Below are positions 43,717-53,124 of a DNA stretch of 64,000 nt, in pieces. The position numbers and the translations under genes are program-made. The DNA comes from Sphingobacterium puteale (GTDB lineage Bacteria > Bacteroidota > Bacteroidia > Sphingobacteriales > Sphingobacteriaceae). Numbering within the stretch: position 1 is the first letter of the stretch; each line of letters opens with the position of its first letter. The notes under the pieces were generated by a model. That model searched no databases and was not told where the DNA came from. It saw only the letters and a list, made by a program, of their open reading frames with translations. The stretch is taken from contig NZ_RBWS01000006.1 in assembly GCF_003627955.1 (NCBI RefSeq), positions 62,001 to 126,000 on the forward strand, read 5' to 3'.

Positions 43717-44892
43717 ATGATGAAAAAATATACAGCTTTATTTTATTTGTTAGTGTTATTTAGTTCTCCTGTATTCGGACAGAACAAAACTGACCTTGAA
43801 AAAAGTAAATCGTTCGGAAAAGTAAAAAGTATCCATTCCTATAAAGTGAGTTATGGCGATAAAACGGACACGATTTTTTTCAGTAAAGATTATTACAATG
43901 AAAATGGGATGAATTTGAGATTTATCGATCTTTCAGAATATTCGAGAATTGACAGTATTATTAATACGTACAACACGAAAAATCAAATTATATCCAAAAT
44001 AAAATACCAAAGAATTCCATCTTTAAGTTCGGACGAGGTTGAAAAAAATAATGATACTACATACTATAAGTATAACGATAGATGCAGCGAGGCTACAAGC
44101 ATTAAGTCGCCCAATGGAAATTATCAGGTCAGTTATCTATTTGATGACGCGTGCAGAATTATATCTGAAACTGAAACTGGTAGAGGGACGACAAACATCA
44201 CCAATGTGACCTATGACTCAAAAGGAAGAGTTGTTGAACGGAGTTTCACTTATGAGGGAGAAAAACCTGACAAAGTTGAAATTTACAAATACGATGACGA
44301 AAAAAATACATTAACTTATCTAGAATACAGTCCAAGATATGATGTTTATAGAGAGAAAACGATAACTCAGTTCTCTGGCACAAATAACATTATCCAGAAG
44401 ACATTTTTCAATATGCCGACTGCGGGCGGAAGCATAACGTTCAATAAAGGAAGTAAAAGTGAACCCGATCAAGTACATCTGGTAAAAAAATATCAGTTTA
44501 ACAATGATGACAAATTGATAGCTGAAACCCATCTTGATGGAAATAACCAGGAACTTTTAAAGATTGAAGTTGTCTATGACGATAAAAAGGAATTGAAGGA
44601 ACAGCGGTTTTACAAAAGCGGACAGCTGGAATACAGGGAGGAATACACATATGTCGATGGAAAACGGCTGGAGGAAAAACAATTCTTACCTGATCAGAAG
44701 AAGCCCCAATACATAAAAACCCGAAAATATACTGTTAAAGGCCAACTATCGGAATTCATATTATTTGAGGGTGAGAATATATATACCAATGAATACGTGT
44801 ATGATGAATTTGATAATAAGATCGAAAAGAAAGAGTTTAAAAATGGTAAACTTCTGAATACGGAACTGACAAGAATCGAATACTACAAATGA
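43717..44892 (+). CDS. Secreted protein with YD/RHS-like repeats, 391 aa
   Basis: Exported protein (signal peptide MMKKYTALFYLLVLFSSPVFGQ). The mature part is a chain of short beta-hairpins with Y-D/N-x-x-G/N-x-x-x-x-E/K pattern, for example FSKDYYNENGMNLRF, VTYDSKGRVVERSFTYEGE, VVYDDKKELKEQRFYKSGQ and YVYDEFDNKIEKKEF, resembling YD/RHS repeats in Bacteroidetes surface proteins. No toxin domain is attached at the C-terminus. Function unknown. The neighbouring MORN-repeat protein at 36922 shares the style of tandem beta units but not the motif. Confidence 0.7.
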   Translation: MMKKYTALFYLLVLFSSPVFGQNKTDLEKSKSFGKVKSIHSYKVSYGDKTDTIFFSKDYYNENGMNLRFIDLSEYSRIDSIINTYNTKNQIISKIKYQRIPSLSSDEVEKNNDTTYYKYNDRCSEATSIKSPNGNYQVSYLFDDACRIISETETGRGTTNITNVTYDSKGRVVERSFTYEGEKPDKVEIYKYDDEKNTLTYLEYSPRYDVYREKTITQFSGTNNIIQKTFFNMPTAGGSITFNKGSKSEPDQVHLVKKYQFNNDDKLIAETHLDGNNQELLKIEVVYDDKKELKEQRFYKSGQLEYREEYTYVDGKRLEEKQFLPDQKKPQYIKTRKYTVKGQLSEFILFEGENIYTNEYVYDEFDNKIEKKEFKNGKLLNTELTRIEYYK

Positions 44893-45059
44893 GTGTCCGA
44901 CGCTAGTGCATATTACGAGAAACAAAACCGCGAAAAAGTATTTTAACATATAAAAAGGAATAACTTACGATCCAATTTTGTTTTCTCGTTTGGAATGATT
45001 CCTTTTCTTTACCTGTTTGTCAAAAATTATTGTAATCTCGATAAAAGCAACTGCTTTCA

Positions 45060-45401
45060 TTGCTAACGATCATCGCTTTTGGAGTTATAGGCTGTTTTAT
45101 GAGAGTGATTTATCTAAAATATGAAATTGCTCAAACAAGAAACCTGTTGAGAAGAGTGGAGTTGACTGTGCATGGCGATATACCCGGTATTGGCTTTCAG
45201 GATATGCATCTAGAGTTCTATCTCCTGCCTGGTTTGCTTGTGGGATCGCTACTTTGTATGATTGTTTTTAGAACATCTTTAAATCATCAAAATGGCGAGC
45301 CAAATGTAAAATGTTACATACATTGCCGACCTTGTCAGATCGAGCAATGCAAGAGCCATCAAAACATTTGGCGATACATGTGTACAAAGTCGGCTTGTTG
45401 A
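45060..45401 (+). CDS. Questionable small membrane protein
   Basis: Open frame with two hydrophobic segments (LTIIAFGVIGCFMRVIYL and FYLLPGLLVGSLLCMIVF), a charged middle with KYEIAQTRNLLRRVELTV, and an odd Cys-rich tail. The start is a TTG at 45060 or an ATG at 45099; no ribosome-binding site is apparent. The first 80 residues look like a real two-helix protein, but the tail looks like non-coding sequence. It may be a broken gene. Confidence 0.3.
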   Translation: MLTIIAFGVIGCFMRVIYLKYEIAQTRNLLRRVELTVHGDIPGIGFQDMHLEFYLLPGLLVGSLLCMIVFRTSLNHQNGEPNVKCYIHCRPCQIEQCKSHQNIWRYMCTKSAC

Positions 45402-45522
45402 ACTGACTGATTCCAAAGCTGCTCTCACTTTTAATGTAGCGGTGATAGTTCGGCTGTGGATAGAAAAGTAGCTTTTATGCATTGATTGTTTTCAAATTCC
45501 CAATGATTATATCAATAGTTAC

Positions 45523-45553
45523 CTAGCAGGTAAACAAAAAGTTTACCTGCTAG
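45523..45553 (-). terminator. Hairpin at the end of the SRPBCC gene
   Basis: Perfect 13-bp inverted repeat CTAGCAGGTAAAC (45523-45535) / GTTTACCTGCTAG (45541-45553) with a 5-nt loop, 3 bp beyond the stop codon of the minus-strand SRPBCC gene. Confidence 0.75.
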
Positions 45554-45556
45554 ACT

Positions 45557-45937
45557 CTAATCTTTTAAGACCTTTGGCGTTAGCAATAGCGGAATATTTC
45601 CAATTATTTTTGTCCAATATTTCTTAGCCTCCTCACGTTGATTTTCATTTTCTAATTGATCAACATGAATCGAAATTGTCGTTTTATCACTCTTCTGGGA
45701 AGGAATAAACCTGATTTGCAAGCTTGCGCTTTCCTTGAACCCAACGTGTTTCCATTTTGTACGTATATGAGAGTATTCTTTAAAAGTTGAAAAATCCTGT
45801 TCAACTCCTTTAGACCAATATTTTAAGCCCTCTTTTGAAAAGAAGAGTTTCCATATACTTTCTAAATCTGATGGGAATGTTTTTCTGACTCCGAACTGCC
45901 ATCCTGAATCTTTTGTTAATCCAATACGTTTTATCAT
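45557..45937 (-). CDS. SRPBCC/AHSA1-like protein
   Basis: Soluble protein of 126 residues of the helix-grip SRPBCC superfamily, AHSA1-like: FGVRKTFPSDLESIWKLFFSKEGLKYW is the first strand and helix, SHIRTKWKHVGFKESASLQIRF follows, and EEAKKYWTKIIGNI is the last helix. No signal peptide. The ATG at 45937 (MIKRIGLTKD) is preferred; one at 45955 adds six residues. It is followed directly by a strong hairpin. The ligand or partner is not predictable. Confidence 0.8.
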   Translation of the reverse strand: MIKRIGLTKDSGWQFGVRKTFPSDLESIWKLFFSKEGLKYWSKGVEQDFSTFKEYSHIRTKWKHVGFKESASLQIRFIPSQKSDKTTISIHVDQLENENQREEAKKYWTKIIGNIPLLLTPKVLKD

Positions 45938-46184
45938 GTTTTTATACACTAACAAATTATACTCTTATTGATCTTTTTTAAGCAAAATTCCAACGTTTTT
46001 AAGATACCATATGTTTTCAATATGAAATTATTGAACAAATATTTTTTTACCGCATGCGATTAATCAAAAACTTGATTTGTCACAGGATGATTTGCAGTAA
46101 GTTATATTGTTGTGATTTCATTCTTGCACTAATATAGAAGTATTATTTCATATATATCCTTTAACTCTCAAGTTTGCACGCCAG

Positions 46185-46532
46185 AGCCACCCCGAATATC
46201 CTCTTAAACCGCTCAGGCCAGAAGTTGAAAAGTCTGCAGCTTTGAGCATGAAAGTAAAAGATAGCGGGGGAATAATCAAGACCAGAAAGGTTGCTTTCCT
46301 TGTTGATAATGGAGCTAGCAAATCCTTCATAGATAAAATGAAAACTGCACTTGAAAGGGAAGGGGCAGAAGCCGTTCTGATTTCATCTCATGCAGGAAAG
46401 ATCCGGTTTAAGGAAGGAACAGAAGAAGATATTAAGCATTCATATCTTACTGAAACATCCGTTTGTTACGATGCATTCTTCACACCAGCATATCCATATT
46501 GCATTTATCGCTATTGGATGAGAGGGAGATAG
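46185..46532 (+). pseudogene. Remnant of a large-subunit catalase (KatE-like) C-terminal domain
   Basis: The frame reads ...RPEVEKSAALSMKVKDSGG, then IKTRKVAFLVDNGASKSFID, KMKTALEREGAEAVLISSHAGK and SYLTETSVCYDAFFTPAY. This is the start of the flavodoxin-like C-terminal domain of large-subunit catalases, whose consensus is TRKVAILVADGVDGAS...LKKAGA-x-x-x-x-IAP...LTTPSVLFDAVFVPGG. The haem domain is absent and the chain ends early at 46532 after an unrelated tail. An in-frame TTG at 46242 or ATG at 46248 could start it, but a domain fragment is unlikely to function. Confidence 0.75.
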
Positions 46533-46747
46533 TGCAATTTTTAAAACATTCTTTTATATTCTAAAAAATAAACGTTAATTTGACACTAATTAATTTAATC
46601 TACCGTAATGAAAGCATTAATACAAATGGGAAGAGTTATAGCCGATCGTTCTGTATTAACAATCTGGAGTATCGCTCAGATGGTATTGTAAAATAGATTA
46701 ATGCAATGACGGAAGGTTCTTTTTAATGACATAGATTGATAAAATGT

Positions 46748-48721
46748 ATGAAATATAAGATTAATTTATTAACCATAACGAAGCGAATGGCCCTTAACGC
46801 ATTGTTGATAATGCTATTTACGGGCCTAGGTGCACAGGAATTGCGGGTAGCAGGACCGGACGGAAAATTGGAGGTCAACTTATCATTGGAGCAGGGTAAA
46901 CTCTATTATCGCGTGAACCTGGCTGGGCAGGAGATGTTAGAAAATTCGCCCTTGGGCTTGCGGGGCGACAAGGTGGATCTTGCCAGTAAGCTGCATGTGC
47001 TGACCTCGGAAAACCGGGTAATTGACCAAACCTATGCGGAACCTAAAATCAAACGTCGGCTGGTACATCACCAGGCAAATGAACTGCAGTGTACCTTGGA
47101 GAATGACTTAAAACAACAGCTTGTTGTGATTTTTAGGGTCAGCGATAATGATATTGCTTTTCGCTATGGTATTCCACAGGTGGGTGAAGCCGCAAATTTT
47201 CGACTCGAGGAAGAAATGAGTGGCTTTAAATTTCCGGATTCAACCACGACCTTTCTGACGGCACAGGCTACCGCAATGATCGGCTGGAAAAAAACAAAAC
47301 CGAGCTACGAAGAAGCTTACGTACCGGATCAGGCGATGGGCGTACCTTCACAATACGGTGTTGGTTACACTTTTCCGGCGCTATTTCATGTGGGTTCCCG
47401 CGGTTGGGTACTGCTTTCCGAAACCGGGTCGAATGGCAGCTACTGTGGGACTAAACTCAGCGAAGGCACAAAATCGGGTTTTTATAAAATTGCTTTTCCT
47501 GAGCAAGGTGAAAATAATGGCATGGGCGACGCGGCTCCAACACTGGCGCTACCGGGCTTTACGCCATGGCGCACAATCACCGTGGGCAGTACGTTAAAAC
47601 CTATTGTGGAAACCACGATTCCTTTTGATGTGGTCGAACCGCAGTATGCTGCAAGTAAGCCTTATACCTTTGGACGGGCCACCTGGAGCTGGCTGGAGTG
47701 GCAGGACGGAAGTATTAATTTCGAAGATCAGAAGAAATTTATCGACCTATCTGCTGCTCTGGGTTACGAATTTGTCCTGGTGGACAACTGGTGGGACAAG
47801 CAGATCGGGCACCGTAAAATCGAGGAACTCGTGGCCTATGGCCGGGAGAAAGCCGTGGGGCTCTGCCTTTGGTACAACTCCAACGGATTCTGGAACGACG
47901 CACCACAGACGCCTAAAAATCGGATGAATACGGCCGTCGCCCGTAAAAAGGAAATGGCCTGGATGCAGTCCATTGGAATCAAAGGGATCAAAGTGGATTT
48001 TTTTGGCGGTGACAAACAGGAAACATTACAGCTGTATGAAGATATTCTTGCGGATGCAAATGACTATGGACTGACCGTGATCTTCCATGGATGCACTTTA
48101 CCCCGTGGTTGGGAACGCATGTATCCTAACTTCGTGGGAAGTGAAGCGGTATTGGCCTCTGAGAACCTCATCTTTACTCAGGATGCCAATGATAACGAAG
48201 CTTTCAATGCGACTTTGCACCCCTTTATACGTAATGCTGTCGGAGCAATGGATTTTGGCCCTGTGCTGCTCAACAAAAGGCATAATCGTGAAAATAATGG
48301 CGGGACGATCCGTAAGACAACGGAAACATTTCAACTGGCAACGGCGGTGTTGTTCCAGACTCCAGTACAGAATTTTGGGCTGACACCCAACAATCTACTG
48401 GATATGCCCGCGCATGTCATTGACTTCATGAAGCAGGTTCCCACCCTTTGGGATGAGACGCTGTTTGTGGATGGTTATCCCGGAAAATATGTGGTACTGG
48501 CGAGACGGAAAAAAGAGCAGTGGTATATCGCTGCAGTGAATGCAGAAGGGAAAGAGAAGACGATCGAAGTAAACCTGCCGATGTTTTCTGAAAAAGTGGT
48601 GCAATACATCGGGGATAATAAGTCGCGCGGGTCGGAGCAGAAAACGATACGCCTAAGCCCGGAGAAAACTGTCAGATTAACCTTACAATCGGGTGCCGGG
48701 GTTGTATTGTACGGAAAATAG
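46748..48721 (+). CDS. GH97 glycoside hydrolase
   Basis: Periplasmic or surface GH97 enzyme acting on alpha-galactosides or alpha-glucosides. Signal segment MKYKINLLTITKRMALNALL precedes an N-terminal beta-sandwich (about 30-290) and a (beta/alpha)8 barrel (about 295-560) with TWSWLEWQDGSINFEDQKKF, YEFVLVDNWWDKQIG, and GIKGIKVDFFGGDKQE; the Asp of KVDFF (D417 from the ATG at 46748) lies where retaining GH97 members have the nucleophile, and HGCTLPRGWERMYPN follows. The retaining branch is mainly alpha-galactosidase. A C-terminal sandwich ends the chain. It is 38 bp upstream of the HTCS gene on the same strand. ATG 46748 or 46787; a TTG at 46736 is also in frame. Confidence 0.92.
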   Translation: MKYKINLLTITKRMALNALLIMLFTGLGAQELRVAGPDGKLEVNLSLEQGKLYYRVNLAGQEMLENSPLGLRGDKVDLASKLHVLTSENRVIDQTYAEPKIKRRLVHHQANELQCTLENDLKQQLVVIFRVSDNDIAFRYGIPQVGEAANFRLEEEMSGFKFPDSTTTFLTAQATAMIGWKKTKPSYEEAYVPDQAMGVPSQYGVGYTFPALFHVGSRGWVLLSETGSNGSYCGTKLSEGTKSGFYKIAFPEQGENNGMGDAAPTLALPGFTPWRTITVGSTLKPIVETTIPFDVVEPQYAASKPYTFGRATWSWLEWQDGSINFEDQKKFIDLSAALGYEFVLVDNWWDKQIGHRKIEELVAYGREKAVGLCLWYNSNGFWNDAPQTPKNRMNTAVARKKEMAWMQSIGIKGIKVDFFGGDKQETLQLYEDILADANDYGLTVIFHGCTLPRGWERMYPNFVGSEAVLASENLIFTQDANDNEAFNATLHPFIRNAVGAMDFGPVLLNKRHNRENNGGTIRKTTETFQLATAVLFQTPVQNFGLTPNNLLDMPAHVIDFMKQVPTLWDETLFVDGYPGKYVVLARRKKEQWYIAAVNAEGKEKTIEVNLPMFSEKVVQYIGDNKSRGSEQKTIRLSPEKTVRLTLQSGAGVVLYGK

Positions 48722-48759
48722 TTTTTTATTTCTCTTTTTTTGCTTTTTTTTGTCGTCCC

Positions 48760-51700
48760 ATGAAGAAATTGTTGCTAGTTCTCATCTTAATAGGGCAATG
48801 CCTAACAGTATCTGGACAGGTGGATCGGACTCATTTTTTTTCGCTGCGCGAAGGTCTGACAAACCAGCAGGTGCTGGATATTGTACATGACGACGAGGGC
48901 TTCATGTGGGTTGCGACAGAACTTGGATTAAACCGATTTGCTGGCAAGTCATTTAAGCCTTACTATGCTTCTAAAAAGAAAGATGGGCACACCGTCAATA
49001 GTAATGAGATCAATACGCTGCTCCATGACGATAAAAAACTGTATATCGGCACACGCGCTGATGGTCTGAATGTTCTTGATTTAAAGACAAATAAATTCAG
49101 CTATTATGTGCATGATCCGGCTGATCCAAAATCCATTGCTACAAATGATATTACGGATATGATCCGTGCGAGAGATGGCGGTCTATGGCTAGCGACTTAT
49201 CATCAGGGGATTCAGCATTTCGATCCGGTCAGAAAAGAATTTCAACACTTCAATAGAAGCAATTTACGGGACCTTCCGGAAAACAGTATATGGTCCTTGG
49301 CCGAAGACCGGAAAGGAATGCTCTATGTGGGCCATGTCAAAGAAGGATTGACGATCCTGGATCCGGTACGTCGATCTTTAAAACACTTGACTTACCAAAA
49401 TTCGGGAGCTGAATTGCCTGATAACGAGGTTAAAGTTTTGTTTTGCGATCAATATGATAATATCTGGATCGGCACTCGGAAAGGGCTTGCCGTCTACCAT
49501 ACCTCGAGTGGTCAGCTAAAGCACGTACCTTTGGCTACCTCGTCTAAAAATGGAAATGAACCCTTTATTTATGCCATTAAAGAAATTGGAGGTAAACTTT
49601 GGATAGGAGCAGAATCTTCCCAGCTTTTTGTCATACAACCGGGTTATGGATATGACAAAAGGGTCGAAGGAGCCGGGCAAATACAGCTTTTTGACCTTGG
49701 AAAGGGAAATAATGCAATGGTTCAGCATATCACACCGGACAAATTTGGGAATGTCTGGCTCGCACTATATGGCGGTGGCGTGGGCGTGATCAGCCATATC
49801 AAACCCTTTTTTAATGTTTTCCCGACAGGAGCTTTATTGCCGGATCAGCTGGCAACAGTGAGTAATATTATCGTTCGGAATGCAGACGCAGTCTGGTTGA
49901 CGACCGAAGGCTCCGGAATCGTAGAAATGGGGAAAAATGGCAGATTACGCAAATGGATAAGACAAAAGAACGGTAGTCCTGATGATTTTATATTGGCTTC
50001 ATTCAAGGATCATAACCAGCATGTCTGGTTAGGTTTACGCAAAGGTGGTGTTGCAGTTTGCTATGCCGGATCCACCACATGGCATACGATAGACCTGGGT
50101 GAACCCGTATCGGAGGTTCGCGCGATTTATGAAGATCGCCAGGGTGCCATCTGGATTGCTGCATACCAAGGCCTGTTTATCTATGACCCGCACAATCGTA
50201 GCGTACAAAAATTACTGATCAACGATCCGATGCTGGGCGACTATGCGCCTCGTGCGCTTGTCGAGGATGGGCAGGATAATATCTGGGTGGGAACCTATGG
50301 GCAGGGGCTCTACGTGTATAATGTTAATCGACAGCTGATCCGGAAAATGGATAGCGGCAATGGATTGCGTAACAATACCGTCAATCATTTGCTACGCGAT
50401 AAGAATAATAATATCTGGATTGCGACCAATCAGGGAATAGCTTTGCAGGAAGCGCAACGCAGAATTGGTGAATTAACAGTTTTAATGCCCCCGGGTGATG
50501 ACGCCTGGCTGTTTGTCAATGGCCTTTCGGAAGATCAAAATGGGCATATCTGGTGTTCGACCAAGTCAGGAATGCTACGCTTTTTACCGAAAGAAAAACG
50601 CTTTTTGCAGTACGATCAGTCATTCGGCCTCCCACTGGGAGGTTTTATAAACGGAAGTGTGGGGCGGGATCTGGCAGGACAGCTCTATTTTGGGATGCAG
50701 GACGGCATATGTTATTTTGACCCGAATGAAATCCCCTCAAAACTGCCAAAATCTCCGATTCGCCTAAGCCGCTTTATTGTTTTCCGTTCCGGCGAATCGA
50801 ATGCACAGGAAGACAAATATTTTACATCATCCGATGAAATCAGGCTTGATCACAACGAGAATAGCTTTCGTATCGAGCTTGCGGTCATGGACTATGCGCT
50901 GGATGGATTGGTCGAGTTTGGATACCGGCTTCAGGGGCTTAATAACGAATGGATTTTTCTGGGCAACGAAACTAATCTTGATTTTCGGAATGTTCCCTAT
51001 GGAGATCATGAACTGTTGATTCGCACACGCATGAAAAATGGGGAATGGGCCCAGTCATACCAACGTTTACTGATTAAGATTAAACCACCCTTTTATCTGA
51101 GTCTGCCCGCAAAAGTCACTTATTTTCTGATCTTTTTGCTGGTCATTTATACCCTTATTTTCTTTTATATCAAAAGAATAAAAGCCGAGTCTGAACTGAA
51201 ACTCAAAGAGCGACAGCACCTTCAGGATGAACGCTTGCATAGCGAGCGCATGAATTTCTATACCCATATCACGCATGAACTCCGTACACCATTGACGCTC
51301 ATATTGGGACCGCTGGATGATTTGTCTCACGATGAGCAATTATCTCCTAAAAACAAAGGATTGGTGCATACCGTTCAAAAAAGTGCCAACCGGCTTTTTA
51401 CTTTGGTGAACCAGCTTTTGGAGTTCAGGAAGGTGGAATCTCAGTTTAAACCGCTTGTATTGGAAGCAGGAACCCTAAGTGAAATGCTTACCGACATCGT
51501 AGAAAAGTATAAAACCTTAAATAACAAACCAAACCTGGAGATTGTCGCAGATCTGCCCCAGACAGATTATCGTACCCTATTTGATGCCGAGATCATCCAG
51601 TTGATTGTCGATAATTTATTGTCTAATGCCTATAAGTATACGGAGTCGGGATATATTAAGTTGGATCTAAAATACGAGCAATCAAATTTGGCCCACTGGG

Positions 51701-52776
51701 CGGTATTGTCCATTGAAGACACGGGGCGCGGTATTCCGGCGGACCATATCGATCGAATTTTCGATAAATTCTATCAGATTCCCGGCGCTGGAATCCACGG
51801 GACAGGCATAGGCCTGGCCCTGGTCAAGGAATTGACGGCTATCCATCAGGGCAAGATCGAGATTAAAAGCGTGGAAGGGGTGGGAACTACGGTATCAGTC
51901 CGGTTTTTAGCAAACAAAGTCGGCGTTGATAGCCCGAAAATAGTGGAATTGATCGCCGAATCTGATGATATCGCGATGGACATCAGTCGCCCATTGATTC
52001 TTTTGGTTGAAGATGATCCTGACTTACGCGCCTATCTGGGGGATACCTTATGCGCAAATTACGAAGTTTTGCTTGCTGAAAATGGAGTGGTTGGATTGAA
52101 CATTGCACAAAATAGGATACCTGATCTTCTGATAAGCGACATTATGATGCCTGATATGGATGGTTTTCTGCTGGCCGAAAAATTGAAGGCGGAGCGCTCA
52201 ACGAGCCATATCCCATTGATCCTGTTGACGGCGAAGGATACGGATCTGGACAGGCAGCGGGGCTATGACCTCGGAGTCGATTCGTATCTCACAAAACCGA
52301 TCGGCGCAACCGTATTGCTTAAACGTATTGATAACCTATTGCGCAAACAGAAAGTCATGAACAATGCTGTTCTACAGAAAATCAAATTGGATCAGCCAAC
52401 GGATTTTGTAGAAGACCGGCAAACAGAAAAAGATGAGTTATGGCGTGAAAACGCATTTGTTCAGGATTTTGTGGCGATCGTAGAACAGCATATGCAAGAT
52501 GAGGTATTGGATGCGGCTACCCTCGCGGAAAAGATGAATATGAGCCAATCAACCTTGTACCGTAAATTAAAAGGGATTACAGGAAAGAATATCAATCAAC
52601 TTGTACGTAAAATACGGATACATAAAGCCGCTGAGCTGTTACGGTCGGGCGCATACAACGTAACCGAGGTTTCGTTTATGGTCGGTATCAATAGCGCTAT
52701 TTATTTCCGGCAATGTTTTAAAGAAGAGTTTGGTCAGCTTCCTTCGGAATATCAAAAGTCGGGTGCGAAGAGTTGA
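48760..52776 (+). CDS. Hybrid two-component system sensor/regulator (HTCS)
   Basis: One-protein signalling system of 1338 residues that senses glycan fragments and activates its locus. In order: signal peptide (1-20), two sets of Reg_prop beta-propeller blades (about 25-690, repeats such as NIWIGTRKGLAVYH and NIWVGTYGQGLYVYN), a Y_Y_Y domain (about 700-780), one transmembrane helix (about 786-804), HisKA with H839 in THELRTP, HATPase (NLLSNAYKYT, DTGRGI, GTGIGLALV), a receiver with phospho-acceptor D1127 in SDIMMPDMDG, and a C-terminal AraC-type helix-turn-helix (about 1230-1338, ATLAEKMNMSQSTLYRKLKG). All catalytic parts are intact. Target: the susC promoter at 53 kb. Confidence 0.96.
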   Translation: MKKLLLVLILIGQCLTVSGQVDRTHFFSLREGLTNQQVLDIVHDDEGFMWVATELGLNRFAGKSFKPYYASKKKDGHTVNSNEINTLLHDDKKLYIGTRADGLNVLDLKTNKFSYYVHDPADPKSIATNDITDMIRARDGGLWLATYHQGIQHFDPVRKEFQHFNRSNLRDLPENSIWSLAEDRKGMLYVGHVKEGLTILDPVRRSLKHLTYQNSGAELPDNEVKVLFCDQYDNIWIGTRKGLAVYHTSSGQLKHVPLATSSKNGNEPFIYAIKEIGGKLWIGAESSQLFVIQPGYGYDKRVEGAGQIQLFDLGKGNNAMVQHITPDKFGNVWLALYGGGVGVISHIKPFFNVFPTGALLPDQLATVSNIIVRNADAVWLTTEGSGIVEMGKNGRLRKWIRQKNGSPDDFILASFKDHNQHVWLGLRKGGVAVCYAGSTTWHTIDLGEPVSEVRAIYEDRQGAIWIAAYQGLFIYDPHNRSVQKLLINDPMLGDYAPRALVEDGQDNIWVGTYGQGLYVYNVNRQLIRKMDSGNGLRNNTVNHLLRDKNNNIWIATNQGIALQEAQRRIGELTVLMPPGDDAWLFVNGLSEDQNGHIWCSTKSGMLRFLPKEKRFLQYDQSFGLPLGGFINGSVGRDLAGQLYFGMQDGICYFDPNEIPSKLPKSPIRLSRFIVFRSGESNAQEDKYFTSSDEIRLDHNENSFRIELAVMDYALDGLVEFGYRLQGLNNEWIFLGNETNLDFRNVPYGDHELLIRTRMKNGEWAQSYQRLLIKIKPPFYLSLPAKVTYFLIFLLVIYTLIFFYIKRIKAESELKLKERQHLQDERLHSERMNFYTHITHELRTPLTLILGPLDDLSHDEQLSPKNKGLVHTVQKSANRLFTLVNQLLEFRKVESQFKPLVLEAGTLSEMLTDIVEKYKTLNNKPNLEIVADLPQTDYRTLFDAEIIQLIVDNLLSNAYKYTESGYIKLDLKYEQSNLAHWAVLSIEDTGRGIPADHIDRIFDKFYQIPGAGIHGTGIGLALVKELTAIHQGKIEIKSVEGVGTTVSVRFLANKVGVDSPKIVELIAESDDIAMDISRPLILLVEDDPDLRAYLGDTLCANYEVLLAENGVVGLNIAQNRIPDLLISDIMMPDMDGFLLAEKLKAERSTSHIPLILLTAKDTDLDRQRGYDLGVDSYLTKPIGATVLLKRIDNLLRKQKVMNNAVLQKIKLDQPTDFVEDRQTEKDELWRENAFVQDFVAIVEQHMQDEVLDAATLAEKMNMSQSTLYRKLKGITGKNINQLVRKIRIHKAAELLRSGAYNVTEVSFMVGINSAIYFRQCFKEEFGQLPSEYQKSGAKS

Positions 52777-53124
52777 ACGACGCACCATCTTACTTGCTTT
52801 ATGCCATTAAATACCTAACAATAGCTAACGCAACCTTGGCGATAAAAGCGTTCCTGCCTCGGCATTAGCTGATGAGGGAGCGAGATGAAAAACAGGCCAA
52901 TTTTTATTGAAAAGCTGCTTTTTGACCGAAAACTATATGGTATTTGACGGATTTGTATATGGTCTAATGCTTTAAAATCCCCTAAGTTTGACGATATAAT
53001 CAATTATAAATCTTGCAGGAAGTAGCAATGCATCTGATGTAACCTATGTAAACCATCGCTTATCATCTTCACTGTCTATTCTGGCAAGATTGTATTATTT
53101 ACTGTTTAATTCGTATAGAAATTT
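52777..53124. promoter_or_regulatory. Intergenic region upstream of susC, presumed HTCS target
   Basis: About 350 bp without a gene. TAAGTTTG at 52983-52990 matches the -7 box TAnnTTTG, 134 bp before the susC ATG, without a good -33 box, as expected if HTCS activates it. No terminator after the HTCS gene was found. Confidence 0.3.

Noticed and set aside
46609-46692. 27-codon ORF starting MKALIQMGRV
   Set aside because: Short, no family resemblance or ribosome-binding site; may be part of the junction debris left of the GH97 gene.
52815-53003. Minus-strand 62-aa frame between HTCS and susC
   Set aside because: No motif, and the region is better explained as the susC control region.
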